Positions 36,501 through 41,891 of a DNA stretch of 64,000 nucleotides are shown piece by piece. The stretch spans positions 34,513,001-34,577,000 of the forward strand of contig NC_059478.1 of NCBI RefSeq assembly GCF_018139145.2, read 5' to 3'. How positions within the stretch are numbered: position 1 is the first letter of the stretch; each line of letters opens with the position of its first letter. Below the pieces are notes generated by a model. The model did not search any database, was not told the origin of the DNA, and saw only the letters and a list, made by a program, of their open reading frames with translations. The translations under genes and the position numbers were made by a program. The DNA is from Gymnogyps californianus. Lineage: Eukaryota > Chordata > Aves > Accipitriformes > Cathartidae.

Positions 36501-37953
36501 TCCATCTAATGACTGTTCATAAGCCTTACCAACTCAGTATTTTTAGCAGAGATATTGCTCAAGGTGTGTCTTAACTTTCAAGCAGTGATATAAAAATCAG
36601 TGACAAAGTAGAGACTGACAAATATCTTCCAAAGGTTTTCTAAAGCTTGAAAAGAAATGTAAGATGCTCCTTGGAGTCATTGCTATTCAAATGAAGAAAC
36701 TTTTTCCTACTGGAATATCTAATGTAAGGCATAAATTGAGACTCATGTTCTTCTCTCCAGGTCCTGGAATGGATTGAAGGGAAGGAGAGAAATATAAGAG
36801 CCCTGCTGTCCACAATGCATACAGTCTTATGGGCAGGGGAGACCAAGTGGAAACCTGTTAGTATGGCAGATCTCGTCACGCCGGAGCAAGTGAAGAAGGT
36901 CTACCGGCGGGCAGTGCTTGTCGTTCATCCTGACAAGGTAAGGTTTTCCTAGTTTCACGTTGTTCAGAAATTGGCACTGTTCTCTTAATTATGAAATGTT
37001 GAATGCAATTGCTTAATTGATTGGTGCAAACAGCTTTGTAGAAAGAAGCAGTAGTAGTAGTAGTTCAAGATTTTTGCCAGTTTCTGAAAGGTGAGAACTC
37101 TAACCACTCCCAGCCCCAAGACCGCTTGGTACATGCTGCTCCAAGCAACGGAGATTCAGATCTTCAGCTTTTGTCACCCTCACTTTGACTCTAAGCCATG
37201 CTGGTGGTGAACAACAGTCCAGACTGTTGTGCCTGCTAAAGGAGATGAGGGTGTGATAAAGGCATTTGAAAGGACAGGGGTCTTAAAATCAAACTTCTAA
37301 CACGGAAGAATCGGGTTATCTGATTATCCAGCTTGTGGCTTGTGGTCTTGCTGCTTACGCTTGCCAACCAGAGTGCAATGACGCCATCTGGGAAACCCTG
37401 TGGTGATGATGAGGCTTCCACTTTTAAGGAAATGGAGGCCCTGAGAGTTTCAGGGCAGTGGGCAAGGCTTGAGAAGATGTGGGCTGCCCAGCGGCTTGCG
37501 GGAATACTGCTTTTATCAAGGAACTGTCAGGTGGCAGCTCTTTCCCTTCAGTGAAGGTAAAATGCCTCTTGCAAAGCCTAGGTTACATTTTTTTGCCCTT
37601 GGGACCGTAGTGCTTTATCACGCTTGGGGGGGTTATCAGCTCTGAGGAGCAGAAGAGCTGAAGAGCCAAGAAATTCTTAAGCTGCAAACAAGGTAAGCAG
37701 CCCTCAACAGTAGCTTATTCTCGTCAAAGAATAAGTGAAAGCCATTTGTGGAAAGCGAACGATAACTGCTTGAGAATCTAGCTGCTCAAATGTCAACTTT
37801 TTGTAGTCTGATTTGGTAGATGTGATATCCCTCTTTCTGTTTTTATTCCAGGCTACTGGGCAGCCATATGAACAATATGCAAAGATGATATTTATGGAGC
37901 TAAACGATGCCTGGTCAGAATTTGAAAACCAAGGACAAAAACCCTTGTATTAG
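30..37953 (+). CDS. DNAJC6: DNAJC6, auxilin, whole coding span (19 exons)
   Basis: Neuronal-type auxilin, the J-domain cofactor that recruits Hsc70 to strip clathrin from endocytosed vesicles. The CDS joins 30-264, 14456-14606, 15503-15552, 15659-15807, 19886-20008, 22151-22284, 23448-23642, 24051-24168, 25780-25859, 26040-26233, 26328-26408, 27277-27723, 30073-30225, 31547-31615, 32372-32506, 34029-34289, 34664-34809, 36761-36937 and 37852-37953. Exon lengths sum to 3000 nt (999 residues plus stop), with every junction GT-AG and in phase. Layout: Gly/Gln-rich N-terminus (1-79), LKD-repeat segment (about 104-122), PTEN-like phosphatase fold (about 130-300), C2-like region (about 300-480), proline-rich clathrin/AP2-binding linker (about 500-900), and a J domain (about 908-999) with HPD at 963-965. 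Identity comes from strong recalled similarity to mammalian auxilin along the whole length. GAK is the paralogue, but this protein lacks a kinase domain. Confidence 0.97.
1709..1721 (+). repeat. G13 homopolymer
   Basis: Thirteen consecutive G in intron 1 of DNAJC6, followed by AAAAGG. It is prone to sequencing error and length change. Confidence 0.9.
2866..2914 (+). repeat. polypyrimidine tract (T/C)
   Basis: About 49 bases of almost pure T and C, T-rich first and then ending in a C run, in DNAJC6 intron 1. Simple sequence. It can resemble a splice acceptor tract, but no exon follows. Confidence 0.85.
6288..6345 (+). repeat. A/C-rich low-complexity tract
   Basis: Alternating runs of A and C (AAAACCCC-like blocks) in DNAJC6 intron 1. 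No gene seen. Confidence 0.8.
8791..8811 (+). repeat. A21 homopolymer
   Basis: Twenty-one A in DNAJC6 intron 1. No retrotransposed body with clear identity precedes it, so I record it only as a homopolymer. Confidence 0.85.
12489..12507 (+). repeat. T19 homopolymer
   Basis: A T run in DNAJC6 intron 1, preceded by C/T-rich sequence. Simple sequence only. Confidence 0.8.
14456..14606 (+). CDS. DNAJC6: DNAJC6 exon 2 (residues 79-129)
   Basis: Encodes the [13 protein letters not shown] segment that begins the part shared by all auxilin isoforms. An amphipathic [11 protein letters not shown] repeat (108-118) follows, similar to lipid-droplet or membrane-associated helices. Acceptor GAAG before 14456; donor GTACAG after 14606; phase 1 in, phase 2 out. 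The open frame extends upstream into the intron but meets a TAG at 14380-14382 without any ATG, so the splice from exon 1 is needed. Confidence 0.95.
14607..15502 (+). other. DNAJC6: DNAJC6 intron 2
   Basis: About 0.9 kb with a TTTTAG acceptor. No other feature seen. Confidence 0.85.
15503..15552 (+). CDS. DNAJC6: DNAJC6 exon 3 (residues 129-146)
   Basis: A short 50-nt exon encoding [16 protein letters not shown], the entry strand of the PTEN-like domain. TTTTAG acceptor and ideal GTAAGT donor; the phases fit both neighbours. Confidence 0.95.
15659..15807 (+). CDS. DNAJC6: DNAJC6 exon 4 (PTEN-like domain, residues 146-195)
   Basis: Encodes VMSFPAEG, then the [20 protein letters not shown] segment and FHNR. 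This is the N-terminal half of the phosphatase-like fold that helps auxilin bind phosphoinositides on vesicles. It is separated from exon 3 by only 106 nt. Donor GTGAGT after 15807, phase 0 out. Confidence 0.96.
15808..19885 (+). other. DNAJC6: DNAJC6 intron 4
   Basis: About 4.1 kb, AT-rich. It holds a short imperfect repeat of an ATATAAAATAAT unit at 18120-18172. I see no other gene or mobile element. Confidence 0.8.
18120..18172 (+). repeat. three imperfect copies of an ATATAAAATAAT unit
   Basis: The unit recurs three times within 53 bases of intron 4, with spacers of different length. Simple local duplication. Confidence 0.75.
19886..20008 (+). CDS. DNAJC6: DNAJC6 exon 5 (phosphatase-like core, residues 196-236)
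   Basis: Encodes VSECSWP, the segment [19 protein letters not shown], then [11 protein letters not shown]. The HC (234-235) is the start of the P-loop that would carry the catalytic cysteine in PTEN and protein tyrosine phosphatases. The exon is 123 nt, phase 0 at both ends, so skipping it would keep frame. Confidence 0.96.
20009..22150 (+). other. DNAJC6: DNAJC6 intron 5
   Basis: About 2.1 kb ending in a C/T-rich acceptor tract. Nothing further recognised. Confidence 0.8.
22151..22284 (+). CDS. DNAJC6: DNAJC6 exon 6 (dead P-loop, residues 237-281)
   Basis: Completes the P-loop as DGRAAS (237-242). The classical CX5R signature needs Arg at position 241, six after Cys235, but Ala is found there. 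The domain should therefore bind lipid or act as scaffold without catalysis, as known for auxilin. The exon continues with [16 protein letters not shown] and ends within SHRR. Donor GTAGAG, phase 2 out. Confidence 0.95.
22285..23447 (+). other. DNAJC6: DNAJC6 intron 6
   Basis: About 1.2 kb. It contains a CR1-like fragment about 150 nt after the donor (22430-22640). Nothing else recognised. Confidence 0.8.
22430..22640 (+). mobile_element. CR1 LINE 3'-end fragment, sense orientation
   Basis: Matches the recalled CR1 3' UTR in order: GGTGATCAGGCACTGGAACAGG, then GGAATCTCTGTCCTTGGAGAT, then GGACCAGATGATCTTCAGAGG and TCTCTTCCAATCTGAATTATTC. It ends in the ATTCTATT-type short terminal repeat typical of CR1. 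It is 5'-truncated, with no reverse transcriptase, and diverged. The exact left edge is uncertain by about 20 nt. Confidence 0.87.
23448..23642 (+). CDS. DNAJC6: DNAJC6 exon 7 (residues 281-346)
   Basis: Encodes [19 protein letters not shown], then the linker into the C2-like domain with [14 protein letters not shown] and ending YERMK. TCTGCAG acceptor and GTGAGT donor; 195 nt, phase 2 in and out. Strongly similar to mammalian auxilin. Confidence 0.96.
23643..24050 (+). other. DNAJC6: DNAJC6 intron 7
   Basis: 408 nt with no feature beyond its splice sites. Confidence 0.85.
24051..24168 (+). CDS. DNAJC6: DNAJC6 exon 8 (C2-like domain, residues 346-385)
   Basis: Encodes [20 protein letters not shown], then [19 protein letters not shown], a C2-like beta-sandwich segment that packs on the phosphatase-like domain in the PTEN family. 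CTCAAAG acceptor, GTAGGA donor, phase 0 out. Confidence 0.96.
24169..25779 (+). other. DNAJC6: DNAJC6 intron 8
   Basis: About 1.6 kb. The acceptor is preceded by a T-rich tract. No other feature recognised. Confidence 0.8.
25780..25859 (+). CDS. DNAJC6: DNAJC6 exon 9 (C2-like domain, residues 386-412)
   Basis: Encodes [15 protein letters not shown], then [11 protein letters not shown]. An 80-nt exon with TTTTTTCAG acceptor and GTGAGT donor. The next intron is only 180 nt. Confidence 0.95.
26040..26233 (+). CDS. DNAJC6: DNAJC6 exon 10 (end of C2-like domain, residues 412-477)
   Basis: Encodes [20 protein letters not shown], then the LTPPWENF and [13 protein letters not shown] segments closing the PTEN-like module. 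Donor GTAAGA after 26233; the following intron is only 94 nt. Confidence 0.96.
26328..26408 (+). CDS. DNAJC6: DNAJC6 exon 11 (residues 477-504)
   Basis: An 81-nt exon encoding a variable linker ([10 protein letters not shown], then [12 protein letters not shown]). The C-terminal part, FFSSLSWQD, resembles mammalian auxilin and the first half is less conserved. Phase 1 at both ends, so it is a symmetric, skippable exon. Confidence 0.93.
26409..27276 (+). other. DNAJC6: DNAJC6 intron 11
   Basis: About 0.87 kb, including a C-rich run near 26463-26476. No other feature. Confidence 0.8.
27277..27723 (+). CDS. DNAJC6: DNAJC6 exon 12 (clathrin-binding linker, residues 504-653)
   Basis: The largest coding exon, 447 nt. 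It encodes an acidic [14 protein letters not shown] stretch, a basic KHSKKQQ patch, a PPAPPPPED proline run, then DVDLLGLDG. The LLGLD at 573-577 fits the clathrin-box consensus (L, hydrophobic, any, hydrophobic, acidic). A DLLNDLFG motif follows. The donor was placed after base 27723 (GTAATA) because that gives [11 protein letters not shown] with exon 13. An apparent donor ten bases earlier (27714) would break the frame. Confidence 0.94.
27724..30072 (+). other. DNAJC6: DNAJC6 intron 12
   Basis: About 2.3 kb with a poly-A tract near 28080. No other gene or element recognised. Confidence 0.8.
30073..30225 (+). CDS. DNAJC6: DNAJC6 exon 13 (DPF motifs, residues 653-704)
   Basis: Encodes three DPF tripeptides (657-659, 683-685, 699-701), the known docking motif for the AP2 alpha-appendage, and a DLLG (669-672). 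The last of these, within HSDPFHM, lies just before the donor GTAAGA. As I recall it, mammalian auxilin goes directly from TVH to ASSTP here. The bird exon would thus be about 18 nt longer at its 3' end. Confidence 0.92.
30226..31546 (+). other. DNAJC6: DNAJC6 intron 13
   Basis: About 1.3 kb. No separate feature recognised. Confidence 0.8.
31547..31615 (+). CDS. DNAJC6: DNAJC6 exon 14 (residues 704-727)
   Basis: A 69-nt exon encoding [20 protein letters not shown]. Two AG dinucleotides are available at the 5' end. The GCTTAG ending at 31546 keeps frame and gives ASSTP as in mammals, whereas the TCTAG ending at 31552 would not. Phase 1 at both ends. Confidence 0.94.
31616..32371 (+). other. 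DNAJC6: DNAJC6 intron 14
   Basis: About 0.76 kb ending in a long T/C acceptor tract. Nothing else seen. Confidence 0.8.
32372..32506 (+). CDS. DNAJC6: DNAJC6 exon 15 (residues 727-772)
   Basis: Encodes [20 protein letters not shown], then [14 protein letters not shown]. It holds a further DPF motif at 758-760. CTTTAAG acceptor, GTTTGC donor (a weaker donor than its neighbours). Phase 1 at both ends. Confidence 0.94.
32507..34028 (+). other. DNAJC6: DNAJC6 intron 15
   Basis: About 1.5 kb, beginning with a near-pure A tract at 32523-32548. No other feature recognised. Confidence 0.8.
34029..34289 (+). CDS. DNAJC6: DNAJC6 exon 16 (Gly/Gln/Trp-rich linker, residues 772-859)
   Basis: Encodes [17 protein letters not shown], a Trp/Gln/Gly-rich region with three WQQ repeats, then [14 protein letters not shown] and NERGKG. 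It is part of the unstructured clathrin-assembly linker. CTCTGCAG acceptor, GTAAGC donor, phase 1 at both ends. Base composition is clearly more GC-rich than the flanking introns. Confidence 0.95.
34290..34663 (+). other. DNAJC6: DNAJC6 intron 16
   Basis: 374 nt, AT-rich. No other feature. Confidence 0.85.
34664..34809 (+). CDS. DNAJC6: DNAJC6 exon 17 (residues 859-907)
   Basis: Encodes [20 protein letters not shown], then [19 protein letters not shown]. This is the highly conserved lead-in to the J domain, including a DLL clathrin-contact motif (870-872). TTCAAG acceptor, GTAAGC donor, phase 0 out. Confidence 0.96.
34810..36760 (+). other. DNAJC6: DNAJC6 intron 17
   Basis: About 2 kb. An open stretch at 36242-36424 begins with GTG rather than ATG and shows no family I know. 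I leave it unannotated as a gene. Confidence 0.8.
36761..36937 (+). CDS. DNAJC6: DNAJC6 exon 18 (J domain with HPD, residues 908-966)
   Basis: Encodes [20 protein letters not shown], then ETKWKPV, the helix ending in [13 protein letters not shown]. The HPD codons are 36926-36934 (residues 963-965). HPD is essential in J proteins for stimulating the Hsc70 ATPase. CTCCAG acceptor, GTAAGG donor, 177 nt, phase 0 at both ends. Confidence 0.98.
36938..37851 (+). other. DNAJC6: DNAJC6 intron 18
   Basis: About 0.9 kb, with a five-unit AGT microsatellite at 37050-37064. No other feature. Confidence 0.8.
37050..37064 (+). repeat. (AGT)5 microsatellite
   Basis: Five AGT units (within GCAGTAGTAG...) in the last DNAJC6 intron. 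Confidence 0.75.
37852..37953 (+). CDS. DNAJC6: DNAJC6 exon 19, coding part (residues 967-999)
   Basis: Encodes [20 protein letters not shown], then [13 protein letters not shown] and TAG at 37951-37953. This is the invariant C-terminus of auxilin, forming the end of the J domain. TTCCAG acceptor. Confidence 0.98.
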   Translation, partial: ATGQPYEQYAKMIFMELNDAWSEFENQGQKPLY

Positions 37954-39699
37954 GTACTTTCTCAGTCTCCACTACAGACCTGTGCTAGTGCTTGTATAGT
38001 CTCTTGTCACAAATGTCACAGATCAACCAAACTCTGGCTGGAAATTCAGAAGTTTCAGAAAACTAAGAGCCTAATACTTATCATGAAGAACAAGAGAAAG
38101 GTTTCCTTATACTTGTATCAAGAATCCCGAGCTCGGAGGAACTCTAGCCACCTGGCTTGCCATATGAGAGCCACGGGGTTACAGTTTCTTGTAACTTTTC
38201 TATTTTTCTTTGGATTGAAGTGGGGCGAGAGAGAACACATTCTGGGAAAAGGTGGAATTGTTCTGTCTCCGACCCAGTGTAGCTGGTGAATTTCCTACTT
38301 TTTTTGTGAGATGTGATACGGCAACACTTCAGTTGAGTTCAATAACTGGTGATGAAGCCCAAACTTCGATGTACTTTCTGCCTAGGTTTGGATCAAACTT
38401 TATCCAAGTTAAGTGCTCAGATGTGGTTTAGGCACACTTCTAACAGTCACCATTTGCTGCTTAATTGCTCTCATAGTATAGTATGCCTGAATAGAGACAA
38501 AGCTGAATCCTGGGTTAGATCAGTGTGGCAGCTGACTGCTGCTTCACGCATTAATACTGTACTTCACCTCACAGTCCAGCAGTGAAATGTGCAGAAGAAA
38601 TTCCTCAGCGTTATGGAGCAAATGTCTTTTAAAGCAAGCAAGCAATGTTAAAGAGCACCTTGTTGGTTTGTTAAACAGCAGTTCTGGGGGAATAGGGAAT
38701 TGGGGGGAAGGGTGAATCCACATTTGTAGAAGCGAGGAATGAGCGTGTACTGCATTTCCCGTGAAGTTCTCATCCATAGCTTGAAACCATCAAACAAAAG
38801 AAATACCAACAAACTAAAACTCTGCTGCAAAGTTTTAGAAACTTCCTAGTCTATAGGTAACACTTCCCCTGAGGATTCAGAAGACTTTTTCCAGCCCACT
38901 TGTATCACCTCTATGCCTTTATCAGCTCCAGAGCACTTGGCAAAGGCTCTTGGCAGAATGCAACCTGTTGCAACTTCACTTTTCAGGTCACGGTGTACAA
39001 GCTGTCATGTAGACATCTGTGGACCAGGTCTGATTTTTGAGGTAAATACAGTGCAAATTGATTATCTTAAAAGTTTATATTGGACCAAAGCAATAATATC
39101 ACAAGGAAATCTCTCTGATGCTAAAGCTGAAGCATCTTTCCTAGTTCAAAAGCAAGTTACACTCTTCACCCCAAATTCTGGCGTTCTCCTTTTGTAGAAT
39201 AACTAAAGCTAGCAGTTTATTTACCAACATGTTGTATCTGTATTTGAGCTTTAAAAGGGCAGGTATATTCCGAAGATGGGCAGGAAATCATTTGTATTTA
39301 CTGCTTAAGGAACAGGTTGCCATCTGATGCGAGTCTTTAAAGCTGGTGGTTTTTAAAGACAATCCACTTGTTGCTGCACTTACATTTTCAAGTGGCAAAA
39401 CTTTTACTGCAAAGACAGTGTGTCAAAGTACATTGCTTTCTGTATAAAAGTCATCCTTTTGTTGTATTGGTCCATTATTTACTACCATTAATTGAAAATG
39501 TGAAACCAACACATAGGTCTCCTTTTATATAAAAGACCTTAAGATAATAGTAACAAACTGGATGTTATTTATTAATGTTTTGATCCAGTATGTGCTTGTC
39601 TTATTTAAAGAGATAACTGGAATGTGAATCATGTTCCTGTGATTTGTTGGTTTATTGTTTCTCATTCACATTTGTAGATATTGTGACCTATGCCTATAT

Positions 39700-39705
39700 A
39701 ATAAA
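39700..39705 (+). terminator. DNAJC6: polyadenylation signal AATAAA (proximal)
   Basis: Canonical hexamer inside the DNAJC6 3' UTR, about 1.75 kb after the stop. It could give a shorter transcript. Confidence 0.6.
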
Positions 39706-40082
39706 AAGGATCTCATCACTATAACGTACTTTTTTAAATGATGAAAACTACATTAGCTTTGTATCGAGTTTGTCATGGCACATAACTCTGGATACTCATA
39801 CGTTCACAAAATACAAACCCATCATTAAACTTTATCTACCAAAAGAAACCCTACCCCACTTAAGCTTTGATTACTTCCATCCCTAATGTTTTTATGGATG
39901 CATGAAAGTATTAGGACGTATGTATATCAAAATAGTTAACTAAAAAAAAAATTTCTTGTCATATCTGGTAGTGACAGAGGTTATCAATGTTCAGGTTTAC
40001 TGTTTGACTAAATTATTGTAATTTTTGTAAATACAGTATATACTCAATGAAATTGTGACTGGTCTAAAACATTTGTATATAC

Positions 40083-40088
40083 ATTAAA
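40083..40088 (+). terminator. DNAJC6: polyadenylation signal ATTAAA (distal)
   Basis: The common variant hexamer, followed about 30 nt later by GT-rich sequence (GTATGTTTCGTGCTTGTGG). That layout is expected for a cleavage site near 40105. Probably the main gene end. Confidence 0.65.
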
Positions 40089-40105
40089 AAGCTCAAATTA
40101 ACATA

Positions 40106-41600
40106 TTCAGGTATGTTTCGTGCTTGTGGGGAAAAAACCCCTCTACCTTCTTGCTTTAAACACAGTTCAGAGTAACTTCTCTGTAAACGCTGGATAAGCA
40201 ACAACGAATCCACGTATGGAAAATGGAAACTTCATTTGTCTACAGCATCTTACATGTATGACTAACACCTCTGTCCGTTACTCTAGTGCAGAGTTGGGTG
40301 GGACCCATGGTACACACAAAGGTAGCCATACATTACTTGGTCTAGAGACAAACACTTTTTTTTTTTTCCTAGAGCTTTTATTTCCTCAAGAGCAAACGAG
40401 CTACATGAAGAAGCCGGTTCCTATTACTGCAAGCAGATTGTAAGAACAATAAGGGCTTAATTTAGAGAAAATTTGCAATGGGAAAAGATGCAGCCTTTTG
40501 TGCTTAAGAGAAAAACCCTTCAACCCAGCTGAAACAGAAGATGGTAACTTAACTGGCTTCTATGTTTTGATTTTTTTTTTTTTAGACAAGTCAAGTCAGG
40601 TGCATATTTCTGTATTTATTGTAGGTCCAAAGCCGTTTACATTAGCAGCAGCTGTACCAAGATGTAAGCTTGTATTGAAATTCCTAGGGCCTTTTTGCTT
40701 GTTGATGACAGCCAAAGGATCTGTTCTGCTCTTACAGTATGGGGAGGGTACACCGAAAGGGTCTCTACATCATTTTTTCTGTCTCAAAATAAGCCCAGAA
40801 ATGCAAGAGTTCAATTGCTGTTCACAAACTGTGACCGGACCGCGACGTTAAAATCATACATCTGCTCCCGTGATACGGGTGGTGTGCCTTGGCCACTGTC
40901 AGTATTGCCTCTTTAAAGCGGTCACTAATGCCGTGCGGTAAGTCACAGGTTGGCATTCCCGGTGGTTTTCCCAAATTAAGACATTTTGGAAAGAACTCGT
41001 CACTTGCTATTCTTATGCTACTCCGCTTCAGAGACCCACAGCCAAGCAAGTCAGCAAACGTAGCACCTAACAAAATTTTCACTTGAAGTATTTAGCTCCT
41101 TAAGCCTGCTGTTTTAATTAGGCAGCCTTCTTGGCTCTAAATTATATAAAATTAATGATGAAATGGCGAAAGAATCTGTATCGGAGAAGATATGAAACAA
41201 GAAGAAGAGCTGAGAGGCAGAAATGGGAGATATCTAAAGAAAACCTCCCTGGGGAGGTGCAGCCAAAGGGCTGTGCAAAATCTTCCTCAAAAAGGCTGTT
41301 CTTGGGTCAAAAAAAGGATCTCAAAAATCTAAGGCTTGAAAAATACTCTAAAAAAGACGTGCCCTTCTCGGCATGGATTAGCAGGGGGGTGGATGATGCA
41401 CATCGTGAGAAGGCGCAGGTGCCATTTTTTGGGGTGAAAACAGGGGTTTTCAGAAGTGGCCTGCAAAATGGCAGTGACGGATGGGTGGGGGCTCTTTAAC
41501 ACTGTATTTATGCATTCAAATCGTGCCTGTGCACACACATATACGTGTGTTTACACACACATACACCGTATATAAAAATATGTATGTATGTATATTAAAC
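40106..41600. other. DNAJC6-LEPROT intergenic spacer
   Basis: About 1.5 kb between the likely end of DNAJC6 and the LEPROT CpG region. An open frame of lysine/arginine-rich sequence runs from ATG 41155 to 41499. I do not recognise it. A CA/TG microsatellite at 41531-41596 ends the spacer. Confidence 0.7.
41531..41596 (+). repeat. CA/TG and TATG microsatellite
   Basis: Alternating purine-pyrimidine sequence (CACACA, TGTGTG and TATG units) just upstream of the LEPROT CpG-rich promoter. Such tracts can adopt Z-DNA. Confidence 0.8.
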
Positions 41601-41783
41601 GCCCGGCCCTAGGCCTGACTGGAGGCAGCGAAACACCGCCCCGTAACCATGGCGACGGGTGGCTCGCGGCCCGGCCTCCCCCGCCCCCGCCTTCAAGTGC
41701 GCACCGCCCACTTTCCCGAGCGAGGGGCGGGGCTGCCCGGGTATCGCCTCCAGGGGTGACGCCGGCCCCTTTAAGGCGGCCGC

Positions 41784-41791
41784 TCACGTGA
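41784..41791. promoter_or_regulatory. E-box / CLEAR-like palindrome TCACGTGA
   Basis: Contains the CACGTG core (41785-41790) with the flanks preferred by TFEB/TFE3, MITF and USF proteins, about 85 nt upstream of the LEPROT ATG. LEPROT acts in endosomes and Golgi, so a lysosomal-network input is plausible but inferred. Confidence 0.55.
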
Positions 41792-41824
41792 CGCAGGAGG
41801 GGGGGCGGGGTAAGTGGCCGGTAG

Positions 41825-41832
41825 GCGGAAGT
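41825..41832 (+). promoter_or_regulatory. ETS-family site (GCGGAAGT)
   Basis: GGAA core in the ELK/GABPA-type context, about 45 nt upstream of the LEPROT ATG. Typical of TATA-less CpG-island promoters. Confidence 0.5.
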
Positions 41833-41875
41833 CGCTCGCCGCCACCTCAGCTCGGCGTCGTTCAGCGCCCCGAAC

Positions 41876-41891
41876 ATGGCGGGCATCAAAG
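41876..41891 (+). CDS. LEPROT: LEPROT exon 1, coding part (residues 1-6)
   Basis: Codes MAGIK plus one base of codon 6, with donor GTACCG after 41891. The same exon is, in mammals, the first noncoding exon of LEPR transcripts that share this promoter. The transcription start is not determinable here. Confidence 0.93.

Larger units (their letters stand above)
37954..40105 (+). other. DNAJC6: DNAJC6 3' UTR
   Basis: About 2.15 kb, AT-rich, following the stop with no further splice evidence. Its AT-rich distal part has ATTTA elements (around 39568) and ends near ATTAAA at 40083. The end point is inferred from the signal and the GU-rich stretch beyond it. Confidence 0.7.
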
